DNA of 64,000 nucleotides from Brevibacterium gallinarum. GTDB taxonomy: Bacteria; Actinomycetota; Actinomycetes; Actinomycetales; Brevibacteriaceae. This document shows, piece after piece, positions 36,186 through 46,816 of the stretch. The position numbers were made by a program, and so were the translations under genes. The notes beneath the pieces were generated by a model that saw only the letters and a program-made list of their open reading frames with translations, was not told where the DNA came from and did not search any database. Location of the stretch: contig NZ_JACSPY010000005.1 of assembly GCF_014836885.1 (NCBI RefSeq), positions 62,001 to 126,000 on the forward strand, in the 5' to 3' direction. Position 1 is the first letter of the stretch; the number at the start of each line of letters is the position of its first letter.

Positions 36186-36211
36186 AGCCCGGCCGGAACC
36201 CCGGCCGGGCT
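36186..36211 (+). terminator. intrinsic terminator after recR
   Basis: An 11-bp perfect GC stem (AGCCCGGCCGG and its complement) has a 4-nt AACC loop. It is followed by GAAATTCTTTT, one of the few T-rich tails in the window. Confidence 0.8.
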
Positions 36212-36250
36212 GAAATTCTTTTCCGGGGCCTCACCAGGCACAACGCAACT

Positions 36251-36336
36251 TATCGACTATCGATATGCTTCAAGCTCTTGACTCCTTATCGAAACTCGAG
36301 AAGTATATTGACTGTCGATATATCGAAAATCGATAT
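36251..36336 (+). promoter_or_regulatory. AT-rich promoter region with TCGATA-type palindromes
   Basis: The region holds TATCGATA (36258-36265), TCGATATATCGA (36315-36326) and ATCGAT-like copies flanking it. Two TTGACT -35-like boxes (36278-36283, 36308-36313) also occur; the second is followed after 18 bp by GATATG. The palindromes overlap the promoter, so the XRE protein encoded downstream may autoregulate here. Confidence 0.5.
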
Positions 36337-36371
36337 GCAGCATCAGTCACCCTCGATGAATGGAGAAGCCC

Positions 36372-37004
36372 ATGAACACCCAGGGCACGCCGCAGAACAC
36401 AGCACCGGCAACCGCTACCGGCCGTCGCAAGAGCCGCGGAGGCCTGGAGCTCCTCAGCCTCATGGCCCTGGCGGTCATCCTCGTCAACGCCGTGACCGGC
36501 ATCGTGCGGGCGATCGTCTCCCATGAGCTCACCGTCTCCCTCGAACTGCCGGAACAGACCGAAGGCCTCATCCCCGGAGTCCCGGCCCGGGCCGATGGAA
36601 TGATGAGCTTCGTCATCCCCTTCGACGAGCTCAGCGCCTGGGCGATCACCCACGTGCTCATCGCACAGGCCCTCCTCGTCGTCGGCACCCTCGCCGCAGG
36701 CTGGTACCTCAGCCGGGTCATCAGCGTCTTCGCCGAAGGCAACCCGCTGTCGCAGCGGGCCTCGCGCGACCTGAGCATCGCCTTCTGGATCGCCTTCGGC
36801 ACCGGAGTGGCCGTCGGGCTCAACCTCATGCTCGGCGGCAACCTCGTGACCCGCGGCCTCGACATCTTCGAGGCCGGCTTCGGCAACGGCGTCACCACGA
36901 TGGGCAGCTTCGTCTGGCTCGGCGTCCTCGGCCTCATCCAGGTCTTCCGCCAGGCACTGCTGCGCGGCCAGCGCGCCGAAGACGAGCTCGAAGGAGTCAT
37001 CTGA
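36372..37004 (+). CDS. DUF2975-like membrane protein
   Basis: 210-residue protein with four membrane helices (about residues 18-42, 78-105, 128-155 and 170-195). Its arrangement matches DUF2975 proteins. These are nearly always encoded with a small Cro/CI-type regulator, as here. The ATG at 36372 follows GGAGAAG. The last base of its stop is the first base of the regulator's ATG. The molecular function of DUF2975 is not known; the pair may sense membrane or envelope state. Confidence 0.8.
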   Translation: MNTQGTPQNTAPATATGRRKSRGGLELLSLMALAVILVNAVTGIVRAIVSHELTVSLELPEQTEGLIPGVPARADGMMSFVIPFDELSAWAITHVLIAQALLVVGTLAAGWYLSRVISVFAEGNPLSQRASRDLSIAFWIAFGTGVAVGLNLMLGGNLVTRGLDIFEAGFGNGVTTMGSFVWLGVLGLIQVFRQALLRGQRAEDELEGVI

Positions 37005-37246
37005 TGAGCAGCGAGAGCACCACCCGCGCGGTCCGCTGCCACCTCGATGAGCTGCTCACCGCCCGCGGCAAGACCCTGACCGAACTGGCGAACGAGGTGG
37101 GCGTGACACTGGCCAACCTCTCGGTGCTCAAGAACAACCGCGCCAAGGCCATCCGCTACACCACACTCGTGGCCCTGTGCGACGCGCTGGACTGCCAGCC
37201 CGGTGATCTCTTCACCGTCGCCGAGGTGCCGGTTCCGGCCAGCTGA
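37004..37246 (+). CDS. small XRE (Cro/CI-type) regulator, YozG-like
   Basis: 80-residue single helix-turn-helix protein. RGKTLTELANEVGVTLANLSVLKNN covers the HTH (residues ~21-46) and LVALCDALDCQPGDLF is the typical last helix of the YozG group. It is coupled to the DUF2975 gene by a one-base overlap (TGATG). The probable target is the palindrome cluster upstream of that gene. Confidence 0.88.
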   Translation: MSSESTTRAVRCHLDELLTARGKTLTELANEVGVTLANLSVLKNNRAKAIRYTTLVALCDALDCQPGDLFTVAEVPVPAS

Positions 37247-37283
37247 TCTCTCGCCTATCGGCAACGGAAGCCCCGCTTCGGGA

Positions 37284-37352
37284 CCGGCGCGCCCCTCGAA
37301 GACCCAGCCCCCGCCTCGAGACCCAGCCCCGCCTCGAAGACCCAGCCCCCGC
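37284..37352 (+). repeat. degenerate ~19-bp tandem repeats between the XRE gene and lysC
   Basis: About three to four units of the form CCCCGCCTCGAAGACCCAG follow one another, some with one-base length changes. The core CGCCTCG matches part of the 14-bp interspersed word, which also occurs in degraded form at both ends of the array. Confidence 0.6.
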
Positions 37353-37420
37353 CTCGGACGCGGCGGACCCCGTCATCGTCCAGATGGCGGGGCCTGCCGA
37401 TGTGCGCGCGGGCCGGTGTT

Positions 37421-37426
37421 TACAAT
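37421..37426 (+). promoter_or_regulatory. -10-like box TACAAT upstream of lysC
   Basis: TACAAT, within GTGTTTACAATGG, is 51 nt before the GTG start and is the best -10 match in the spacer. No convincing -35 box was found. Confidence 0.4.
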
Positions 37427-37477
37427 GGGCCGAGGCGTTGCGAGCAACGCGACTGTACCCGGACGAAAGTGATTGCT

Positions 37478-39819
<2,342 letters not shown>

Positions 39820-39836
39820 CGCGACTGACGGCCGCA

Positions 39837-39879
39837 GCGCGCGGCGGCTGGCGGCGCGCGGCGGCTGGCGCGGCGGCTG
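39837..39879 (+). repeat. 17-bp tandem repeat downstream of asd
   Basis: GCGCGCGGCGGCTGGCG occurs at 39837-39853 and 39854-39870, followed by a partial third copy. The rest of the 279-bp gap is increasingly AT-rich toward the next gene. Confidence 0.7.
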
Positions 39880-40098
39880 TCTGTACCGCGGATCCGATCC
39901 TCGCGGCTGCAGTCATCTGCATGCAGTGCATTCGCACGCCTGCGGCGCCCGCACATGTCGCCGCTCTGTACGCCGGAACGCGCAGATGAACGGCCATCCC
40001 AGAACCATAAAAGAATTGCAATAGATCCATTAGCGCTGTGTTGATGCATAGGGGTAACGTCCGTCGAGATCGACAATCTTCGCCTGGAAAGGTGTCCT

Positions 40099-41268
40099 AT
40101 GCGCTCGCTCCGCACTCCCGTACTTGCGGCTCTCGCCGCTGGTTCCCTTATCGCGCTGGCCGGCTGCGGTGGTTCCGACAGCTCCGCTGAGGGCAACAAG
40201 GACTTCACCGTTGTGACCTCCACCAATGTGTACGCCGACATCGTCAAGAACGTCGCCGGCGATGCAGCTGAGGTGACGCCGGTGATCGACGATCCGACGC
40301 AGGATCCCCACGACTACGAGGCCACCGCCCAGGACCAGCTCAAGCTGTCGAAGGCCGACATGGTCGTCGTCAACGGCGGCGGCTATGACGCCTTCATGAC
40401 GACAATGCTCGAAGCCGCTGATCACAAGCCGACCGTTGTCGACACCGTGGCCATCTCGGGCCTGCCGGGCTCCGACGGTGTGGCCAACGAGCCGCACGAC
40501 CACGACCACGGCGATGAAGACGGCCATGACCACGGCGAAGAGGGCCACGAAGGCCACGACCACGGCACCGAGGACACCCATGACCACGGCGAGGACGCCC
40601 ATGACCACGGTGAAGAGGGCCATGACCACGGCACCGAGGACGCCCATGACCACGGTGAAGAGGGCCATGACCACGGCACCGAGGACGCCCACGACCACGA
40701 TGAAGAGGGCCACGATCACGACCATGACCACGGCGCCTTCAATGAGCACGTCTGGTACTCCGTGCCGACGATGACGAAGCTCGTCGACGAAGTCTCCTCG
40801 AAGCTGAGCGACGAGCTGCCGGGCAGCGCCGACGACATCAAGAAGAACGCCGAGGACTACAAGGCCGAACTCGGCAAGCTGCAGTCCCAGCTCGACGAGG
40901 CGAAGTCCGAGCACGACGGTGAGAAGGCTGCGGCCACTGAGCCGATCGCTCTGTGGCTCTTCCATGACATGGGTATCGAGAACATCACCTCCCAGGACTT
41001 CCTCTCCGCCGTCGAACACGGCGACGATGTGCCGCCTCTGGTGCTGAAGGAGGCCAAGGAGCAGATCGCGAACAAGGAAGTCGTCGTCCTCGCCTACAAT
41101 TCGCAGAACTCCGGCCCGCAGGCCGACGAACTGAAGAAGACCGCCGAAAGCGCCGGTGTGCCGGTCGTGAATCTGGCGGAGACCATGGACAATGACGAGA
41201 AGTACATCGACTGGATGGGCGGCTACATCAAGGACGTCCAGGAAGCGCTGGCAGGTCACGATCACTGA
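40099..41268 (+). CDS. zinc ABC transporter substrate-binding lipoprotein (ZnuA-like)
   Basis: 389-residue cluster A-I metal-binding lipoprotein. The signal peptide ends at the lipobox LAGC (Cys ~22). VTSTNVYADIVKNVAG starts the N-lobe, and DPHDYEATAQDQLKL supplies a metal-ligand His. A ~75-residue His/Asp/Glu/Gly loop (residues ~133-212) of HDHGEEGHDHG repeats is the Zn-chaperone loop typical of ZnuA, here unusually long. FNEHVWYSV and LFHDMG in the C-lobe carry further ligands. It is followed by ATPase and permease genes. Confidence 0.93.
   Translation: MRSLRTPVLAALAAGSLIALAGCGGSDSSAEGNKDFTVVTSTNVYADIVKNVAGDAAEVTPVIDDPTQDPHDYEATAQDQLKLSKADMVVVNGGGYDAFMTTMLEAADHKPTVVDTVAISGLPGSDGVANEPHDHDHGDEDGHDHGEEGHEGHDHGTEDTHDHGEDAHDHGEEGHDHGTEDAHDHGEEGHDHGTEDAHDHDEEGHDHDHDHGAFNEHVWYSVPTMTKLVDEVSSKLSDELPGSADDIKKNAEDYKAELGKLQSQLDEAKSEHDGEKAAATEPIALWLFHDMGIENITSQDFLSAVEHGDDVPPLVLKEAKEQIANKEVVVLAYNSQNSGPQADELKKTAESAGVPVVNLAETMDNDEKYIDWMGGYIKDVQEALAGHDH
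40597..40686 (+). repeat. 45-bp in-frame tandem repeat (His-rich loop)
   Basis: Units 40597-40641 and 40642-40686 are essentially identical, and a degraded third unit follows. Each encodes 15 residues of the pattern AHDHGEEGHDHGTED. Confidence 0.8.
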
Positions 41269-42094
41269 TTCGGATTCACACAGCACCAACCCGGTCCTCG
41301 AGCTCAGCGACGCACAGCTGCGCTTCGGGGACCGGGTGCTGTGGCACAACCTCAACATCGACGTCGAGCCCGGCGAGTTCATCGCCATCCTCGGCCCCAA
41401 CGGCTGCGGCAAGACCTCCCTGCTCAAGGTCCTCCTCGGGCAGTATCAGCTGTATTCCGGCACGGCCCGCGTCAACGGCCACCGCGCCCGTCGCGGCGAT
41501 CCGGACATCGGCTACATCCCCCAGCAGCGCGGCATCGACGACGACACCCCGATGCGCGGCCGCGACCTCGTGCGCATGGGACTCGACGGCCACCGCTGGG
41601 GACCGGGCTGGTTCTCCCGCTCCCGCAGCCAGAAGGTCGAAGCGCTGCTCGAAGAGGTCGGCGCCCAGACCTACGCCGACTCCCCGGTCGGCATGCTCTC
41701 CGGCGGCGAACTGCAGCGCCTGCGCGTCGCCCAGGCCCTCGGCTCGGATCCGCACCTGCTGCTGTGCGACGAGCCGCTGCTGCACCTCGATATGACCCAT
41801 CAGCGGCTCGTCGCCCGCCTGCTGCACGAGAAGCGCCAGACCCGCCAGACCGCGATCCTCTTCGTCACCCACGAGATCAACCCGATCCTGCCCTACGTCG
41901 ACCGGGTCCTCTACATCGCCGGCGGACACTTCCTCGTCGGCACCCCAGACGAAGTCATCAACTCCACGGCGCTCAGCGAGCTCTACGGCTCACCGATCGA
42001 CGTCGTGCGCGCCGGCGGGCGCATCGTCATCGTCGGTAGCGACTCCGACCATCACCCGATCCATCACCCCGAGCCTTCGGCCGGGGCGATCTGA
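41192..42094 (+). CDS. metal ABC transporter ATP-binding protein
   Basis: 300-residue ATPase of a Zn/Mn importer. Walker A GPNGCGKTS is near residue 70, the Q-loop GYIPQQRGID follows, the signature is MLSGGELQRLRVAQAL and Walker B is LLLCDEPLLHLD. The only standard start in frame is ATG 41192, which overlaps the substrate-binding gene by 77 nt and adds ~24 residues without similarity. Otherwise initiation would need a non-standard codon near 41261, just before TDSDSHSTNPVLELS. The ATPase core itself is unambiguous. Confidence 0.9.
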   Translation: MTRSTSTGWAATSRTSRKRWQVTITDSDSHSTNPVLELSDAQLRFGDRVLWHNLNIDVEPGEFIAILGPNGCGKTSLLKVLLGQYQLYSGTARVNGHRARRGDPDIGYIPQQRGIDDDTPMRGRDLVRMGLDGHRWGPGWFSRSRSQKVEALLEEVGAQTYADSPVGMLSGGELQRLRVAQALGSDPHLLLCDEPLLHLDMTHQRLVARLLHEKRQTRQTAILFVTHEINPILPYVDRVLYIAGGHFLVGTPDEVINSTALSELYGSPIDVVRAGGRIVIVGSDSDHHPIHHPEPSAGAI

Positions 42095-42108
42095 GGAGCG
42101 CAGGCACC

Positions 42109-43065
42109 ATGACTCACCTGGCAGCGAACATCCTCACCGAGTACTTCACGTTTGAGAACTACGGCGAGCTCATCGTGCTGCTGCAGAACTCCCTGTTCGC
42201 AGCCGCACTGCTCGGCGTGGTCGGCGGTCTCATCAGCGTCTTCGTCATGGCCCGTGACATTCCGTTCGCCGTCCACGGCGTCGCCGAACTCTCCTTCGCC
42301 GGCGCCGCCTTCGCGCTTCTTATCAGCTTCGACGTCGTCTACGGCTCGATCATCGGCTCCCTCGCCGCGGCCCTGCTCATCGGCATCGGCGGTGCACCCA
42401 GCAGTGAGAAGAACACGATCACCGGCGTCCTCATGCCCTTCGGCCTCGGCCTCGGCATCCTCTTCCTCGCCCTCTACGACGGCCGCGCGGCGAACAAGTT
42501 CGGACTGCTCACCGGTCAGATCGTGGCGATCAACCCGAGCCAGATCCGCACGCTCGTCATCTGCGCAGTCATCGTCCTCGTCGTCCTTCTCATCATCTGG
42601 CGCCCACTCACCTTCGCCAGCATCGACCCGGCCGTCGCCCGCGCCAAGGGCGTTCCGGTCACCGCGCTCACGATCATCTTCATGCTCGCCCTCGGGCTGG
42701 CCGTCGCGCTGTCCGTCCAGGTCGTCGGCGTGCTCCTCGTCCTCGCCCTGCTCGTCACCCCGGCGGCGGCCGCCACCCAGATCTCGGCCTCCCCGGTCCT
42801 CGTGCCGGTCCTGTCGATGCTGTTCGCCGTCATCTCGTCGGTGGGCGGCATCCTCATCGCGCTCGGCTCACCGGTCGTGCCGATCAGCCCCTTCGTCACG
42901 ACCATCAGCTTCCTCATCTACCTCATCTGCCGGCTCATCGGCCACCGCCGCAAGTCCCGCCACACCCGCGCCCGGATCCGCCGCGAAGCCGATATCCACC
43001 GTCACCCCTCGCTGGTGAGCACCGCTCCCGAGGCGGGGGACGCCTCGGGGACGGACGCTCGCTGA
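42109..43065 (+). CDS. metal ABC transporter permease (ZnuB-like)
   Basis: 318-residue permease with about eight or nine helices. FVMARDIPFAVHGVAELSFAGAAF is the characteristic first cytoplasmic loop of the Znu/Mnt permease family, and SVQVVGVLLVLALLVTPAAAA is a later conserved helix. The final ~45 residues are a charged tail ending STAPEAGDASGTDAR, encoded by an inverted pair of the 14-bp word (43022-43054). It ends the zinc transport operon. Confidence 0.93.
   Translation: MTHLAANILTEYFTFENYGELIVLLQNSLFAAALLGVVGGLISVFVMARDIPFAVHGVAELSFAGAAFALLISFDVVYGSIIGSLAAALLIGIGGAPSSEKNTITGVLMPFGLGLGILFLALYDGRAANKFGLLTGQIVAINPSQIRTLVICAVIVLVVLLIIWRPLTFASIDPAVARAKGVPVTALTIIFMLALGLAVALSVQVVGVLLVLALLVTPAAAATQISASPVLVPVLSMLFAVISSVGGILIALGSPVVPISPFVTTISFLIYLICRLIGHRRKSRHTRARIRREADIHRHPSLVSTAPEAGDASGTDAR
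43027..43049. terminator. hairpin from an inverted pair of the 14-bp word, inside the permease 3' end
   Basis: CCCGAGGCG (43027-43035) and CGCCTCGGG (43041-43049) are perfect complements with a 5-nt loop, 14 nt before the stop codon ends the operon. A termination or mRNA-stability role is inferred. Confidence 0.4.
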
Positions 43066-43083
43066 CCTGTCCCCGGTTGCCGC

Positions 43084-43089
43084 TAGGAT
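43084..43089 (+). promoter_or_regulatory. -10-like box TAGGAT, leaderless-type
   Basis: Exactly 7 nt lie between TAGGAT and ATG 43097. This favours that start over the ATG at 43088, which overlaps the box. Confidence 0.5.
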
Positions 43090-43096
43090 GGGGCAG

Positions 43097-44002
43097 ATGA
43101 ATCGAACGCTCGCCACCACCCTCGCTGCAGCCGGGGCCGTGTCCGCGGCCGGGCTGGCCGGTGCCGTCTGGGCTGCCGGCATCGAACCGGCGCTGTTCCG
43201 CATCCGCCGCAGCACCGTGCCCGTGCTGCCGCCGGGTGCCGAGGATCTGCGCATCCTCCACATCTCCGACCTGCACCTGTGCGCGTGGCAGAAGAGGAAG
43301 ATGGCATTCGTCTCCCAGCTGGCCGAGCTCGAGCCCGACCTCATCGTCAACACCGGTGACAACCTCGCCGCCCCGATGCTCGAACGGCTGCTGGAGGTCT
43401 ACGATGAGCTCCTCGACGTTCCCGGGGTGTTCGTTCTCGGGTCGAACGACTTCTTCCCCCCGCAGCTGAAGAACCCGCTGCGCTATCTCGGCGCACCCTC
43501 GGAGGTGAAGCATTCGAAGAAGAATGCCACCCTGCCGACGATGGAGCTCGTCGACGCCTTCGCTGAGCGCGGCTGGGCCTTCCTCGACAACCGCGGCTCC
43601 GAGATCGAGCTGCGCGGCTCCCGCCTGGCTTTCGCCGGCACCGGAGATGCGCACATGAACCGCGACCGGATCGACGAGGAGTGGCCGCGCTTCGACGACC
43701 CCACCGCCGACGTGCGCATCGGCGTCACCCATGCCCCGTACCTGCGCGTGCTCGATGCCTTCGCCGCCGCCGAGGCGGACCTCGCCTTCGCCGGTCACAC
43801 GCACGGCGGGCAGGTGTGCGTGCCCTTCTATGGGGCGCTGGTGACCAACTGCGACCTGCCGGCCCGGCATGCCAAGGGCACCTTCGACTACCACGGCATG
43901 ACGGTCAATGTCTCGGCCGGGCTCGGGTTCTCGCCGTTCGCGCCAGTGCGCTTCGCGTGCCCGCCGGAGGTCTCCCTCATCACCCTGACCGCCCGCAGCT
44001 GA
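43097..44002 (+). CDS. metallophosphoesterase, membrane-anchored
   Basis: 301-residue calcineurin-like phosphoesterase. One N-terminal hydrophobic segment (residues ~5-25) is followed by all five metal motifs: ISDLHL, NTGDN, LGSND, GVTHAPY and GHTHGGQ. It resembles YkuE/YaeI-type enzymes acting on lipid or nucleotide phosphoesters. A metallophosphoesterase beside a class A PBP gene is a recurrent actinobacterial arrangement. The exact substrate is unknown. Confidence 0.9.
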   Translation: MNRTLATTLAAAGAVSAAGLAGAVWAAGIEPALFRIRRSTVPVLPPGAEDLRILHISDLHLCAWQKRKMAFVSQLAELEPDLIVNTGDNLAAPMLERLLEVYDELLDVPGVFVLGSNDFFPPQLKNPLRYLGAPSEVKHSKKNATLPTMELVDAFAERGWAFLDNRGSEIELRGSRLAFAGTGDAHMNRDRIDEEWPRFDDPTADVRIGVTHAPYLRVLDAFAAAEADLAFAGHTHGGQVCVPFYGALVTNCDLPARHAKGTFDYHGMTVNVSAGLGFSPFAPVRFACPPEVSLITLTARS

Positions 44003-44125
44003 GGCAGTCTGGGCTTTCCGCGTCCGACCGTGCGGGCCAGGTGGGGCGTCGGCCGTCCCGCCTGGACTCCCGTGATTCCCAGCTTCATTGGGCGAATGCT
44101 GAGGGAATCGACTTGCGCTCTTCGT

Positions 44126-44131
44126 TAAAAT
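44126..44131 (+). promoter_or_regulatory. -10-like box TAAAAT, leaderless-type
   Basis: TAAAAT ends 7 nt before ATG 44139 and overlaps a possible earlier ATG at 44130. The later start is therefore preferred. Confidence 0.5.
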
Positions 44132-44138
44132 GATCCGC

Positions 44139-46436
44139 ATGGTGTCATCTGTCTCAGAATCCCCCAACAAGGTCGCGGCGCTGTTCCAGTTCATCGCCGT
44201 CAGCGTCATCGCCGGCGTTGTCGGTGCAGGACTGGCGATCCCCTCCGTCGGCGTTGCGTCGATGGGAGCCGATGCCGGCGTGGAGCTGTTCAGCGCGCTG
44301 CCGGCCGAACTCGACGAGCGCCCGCTCGCCGAGCAGTCCCGCATGCTCGCCTCCGATGGCTCGGAGATCGCGACCTTCTACTGGCAGAACCGCAAGGAGG
44401 TCGCTCTCGAGGATGTCTCCGAGCAGATGCAGCAGGCGACTGTGGCCGTCGAGGATGAGCGCTTCTTCGAACACGGCGGCGTCGACCTGCAGGGCATCGC
44501 CCGCGCAGTGGTCTACAACCTGCTCTCCGATGACACCCAGGGCGGTTCGACACTGACGCAGCAGTATGTCAAGAACGTGCTGAGCGAGAACGCCAACGCA
44601 GAGGACGAGAGCAACCGAGCAGCGATCGAAGAGGCCACCGAGAGCTCCGGTGCAGCCGGGTACGCCCGCAAGCTCCGCGAGGCGAAGCTGGCTGCTGCGG
44701 TGGAGAACAAGTACAGCAAGCACGAGATCCTCAACCGCTACCTCAACATCAACAACTACTCCGGCACCCCGCGCGTCTACGGCGTTGAGGCCGCGGCTCA
44801 GCGCTACTGGGGCATTTCGGCGAAGGACCTGAATATCCAGCAGGCCGCCACACTGGCCGGCATCGTGAAGAACCCGGCTGCCTACAATCCGCAGACCAAG
44901 CCGGAGAACGCCATCGAGCGCCGCAACACCGTGCTCGGGCTCATGCACAAGCAGGGCAAGATCACGCAGGAGGAGTACGACGAGGCGCGCAACTCCGACC
45001 TCGAGCTCGACATTCACGAGACTCCCAACGGATGCGCGGCTGCTGGGAACAAGGGCTACTTCTGCGATTACGTCCAGCGCGTCGTGGAGAACGACCCGAT
45101 CTTCGGTGAGACGAAGGAGGAGCGCCGCAACCTGCTGCAGCGCGGCGGCCTGACGATCAAGACGACGCTTGACCCGAAGATGCAGAACGAAGCCGACAAG
45201 GCTGTGAAGAAGCGGGTTCCGGTCGGCGATCCCTCCGGTGCCGGTCACACCATCGTCTCCGTCGAGCCTGGTTCCGGCAAGGTGCTCTCGATGGCGCAGA
45301 ACCGCAACTACACGGCGTCTGAGGGCAAGAAGGGCTCGGACACTCAGATCAACTTCAACGTCGACAACTCCCACAACGGCGCCAACGGCTTCCAGGTGGG
45401 TTCGACGTGGAAGCCGTTCGTGCTGACCGAATGGCTCAAGGAGGGCAAGACCCTCGGCTCGACGGTCAACGCGACCAAGCGCGAGTACGCCGCCGGGTCG
45501 TGGAAGTACCGTGGCTGCGACAACAACGGGGCGAAGTGGAACCCGAACAACGCCGGCGACGGTGGTGGCAACTCTGCGATGACCGCACTCGACGCCACCC
45601 GCAAGTCCGTCAACACCGGTTATGCGGCCATGGCCAACCAGCTCGACATGTGCGGGATCATGAAGACCGCCACCGACCTGGGCATCAAGTACGGCAACGG
45701 CTCGCCGCTGGACACGAAGCTCCAGGACGGCACGACCGACGCCCTCAAGCCCGCCTCGGTGCTGGGCATCGTGCAGGTCGCGCCGATCGACATGGCCAGC
45801 GCGTACGGAGTGTTCGCCTCCGGCGGCACCTACTGCCGCCCGACCCCCATCACCGAGATCACCGATTCCGAAGGTGAGAAGGTCGACGTGCCGAAGGCCG
45901 ACTGCAAGAAGGTGCTCGATAAGAAGGTTGCCGATTCGGTTGCCTGGGCGCTTTCGCAGACGTTCAACGGCGGCACCACCTCCTCGCTGCGGATCGGCGC
46001 GCCGGCTGGTGCGAAGACCGGTACGACGAACTTCGAAGTCGGTTCGACCTGGCTCGTCGGCTTCACTCGGAAGATCTCGACTGCGGTGTGGACCGGTCAT
46101 CCGGACAAGAACATGGACTGGCGCAAGAACAGCAAGGGCAAGGTCCGCGGCCGCATCTACGGTGCGACCATCTCCGGCAAGACCTGGCAGTCGTATATGA
46201 GCAAGGCCATCAAGGAGACGAAGGGCAACACCGGATTCTCCCGCCCGTCTGGCACCCAGCCCGAAGGCAGCACCAAGTCCGGTGGCAGCCGCAGCGGAAA
46301 CAACGGCGGCGGTGGCGGCAGCAACAACGGCGGCAACGGCGGCGGCAACGGCGGCGGTGACAACGGCGGCGGTGGCGGCGGCAACAACGGCGGCGACGAG
46401 GGCGGCGATGACGAGCCGCCATCGCTCGGCGGCTGA
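44139..46436 (+). CDS. class A penicillin-binding protein (transglycosylase/transpeptidase)
   Basis: 765-residue bifunctional cell-wall synthase. One N-terminal transmembrane helix is followed by the GT51 transglycosylase domain with EDERFFEHGGVD (catalytic Glu, ~residue 105) and GGSTLTQQYVKN. The transpeptidase domain has the nucleophile in GSTWKPF (~420), SVN at ~490 and KTGT at ~625. The last ~65 residues are Gly/Asn-rich (GGGGGSNNGGNGGG) and probably flexible in the wall. A leaderless-type promoter immediately precedes it. Confidence 0.95.
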   Translation: MVSSVSESPNKVAALFQFIAVSVIAGVVGAGLAIPSVGVASMGADAGVELFSALPAELDERPLAEQSRMLASDGSEIATFYWQNRKEVALEDVSEQMQQATVAVEDERFFEHGGVDLQGIARAVVYNLLSDDTQGGSTLTQQYVKNVLSENANAEDESNRAAIEEATESSGAAGYARKLREAKLAAAVENKYSKHEILNRYLNINNYSGTPRVYGVEAAAQRYWGISAKDLNIQQAATLAGIVKNPAAYNPQTKPENAIERRNTVLGLMHKQGKITQEEYDEARNSDLELDIHETPNGCAAAGNKGYFCDYVQRVVENDPIFGETKEERRNLLQRGGLTIKTTLDPKMQNEADKAVKKRVPVGDPSGAGHTIVSVEPGSGKVLSMAQNRNYTASEGKKGSDTQINFNVDNSHNGANGFQVGSTWKPFVLTEWLKEGKTLGSTVNATKREYAAGSWKYRGCDNNGAKWNPNNAGDGGGNSAMTALDATRKSVNTGYAAMANQLDMCGIMKTATDLGIKYGNGSPLDTKLQDGTTDALKPASVLGIVQVAPIDMASAYGVFASGGTYCRPTPITEITDSEGEKVDVPKADCKKVLDKKVADSVAWALSQTFNGGTTSSLRIGAPAGAKTGTTNFEVGSTWLVGFTRKISTAVWTGHPDKNMDWRKNSKGKVRGRIYGATISGKTWQSYMSKAIKETKGNTGFSRPSGTQPEGSTKSGGSRSGNNGGGGGSNNGGNGGGNGGGDNGGGGGGNNGGDEGGDDEPPSLGG

Positions 46437-46451
46437 CGTCTGATGCTGACT

Positions 46452-46486
46452 GAGGCGGTGCAGGAACACATTTCCTGCACCGCCTC
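46452..46486 (+). terminator. hairpin terminator after the PBP gene
   Basis: A 15-bp perfect stem (46452-46466 with 46472-46486) and a 5-nt loop start 16 nt after the PBP stop. Confidence 0.75.
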
Positions 46487-46521
46487 TCTGCTGTCCGGAA
46501 TGAGCCGCGGTTCGCGGCGCA

Positions 46522-46576
46522 CACGTCGCGGGGGCCCGCACGTCGCCAGGGATCCCACACGTCGCCAGGGAGCCCA
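46522..46576 (+). repeat. three ~19-bp tandem repeats upstream of the DUF4177-like gene
   Basis: CACGTCGCCAGGGATCCCA-type units lie at 46539-46557 and 46558-46576, with a shorter divergent unit at 46522-46538. Confidence 0.7.
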
Positions 46577-46649
46577 CACCTCGGAAGCGGTAGCCGCGTG
46601 TGAGGCGGCTGAACTAGGCTGAGGGCAGTCGAACAGAAAGGGCTCGCAC

Positions 46650-46805
46650 ATGCAGAAGTGGGAGTACGTCACCGTACCGCTCATCGTCCACGCAACGAAG
46701 CAGATCCTCGATCAGTGGGGCGAAGACGGGTATGAGCTCGTCCAGGTCATCCCCGGCCCCGACGGCAACGGTCTCGTGGCCTACCTCAAGCGCCCGAAGG
46801 CATAA
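46650..46805 (+). CDS. DUF4177-like small protein
   Basis: 51-residue protein (MQKWEYVTVPLIVHATKQIL..., ending YLKRPKA). The KWEYVTVPL start and QWGEDGYELVQV segment match the DUF4177 pattern of small two-strand/helix proteins. It lies 11 bp before ridA, has AGAAAGG about 9 nt upstream and is probably co-transcribed. In actinobacteria such a gene usually sits before ridA. Function is unknown. Confidence 0.8.
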   Translation: MQKWEYVTVPLIVHATKQILDQWGEDGYELVQVIPGPDGNGLVAYLKRPKA

Positions 46806-46816
46806 GGAGACGACAG

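Noticed and set aside
37247-37477. Lysine or other riboswitch upstream of lysC
   Set aside because: The 231-bp spacer is mostly tandem repeats and lacks the conserved helices of a lysine riboswitch.
40597-40686. CRISPR-like repeats
   Set aside because: Repeats are contiguous, in frame and code for the His-rich loop; there are no spacers.
44154-46577. 807-codon open frame antisense to the PBP gene
   Set aside because: It follows from the high-GC third-position bias of the sense gene. The translation is His/Arg/Asp-rich with no domain, and the sense strand has all PBP motifs.
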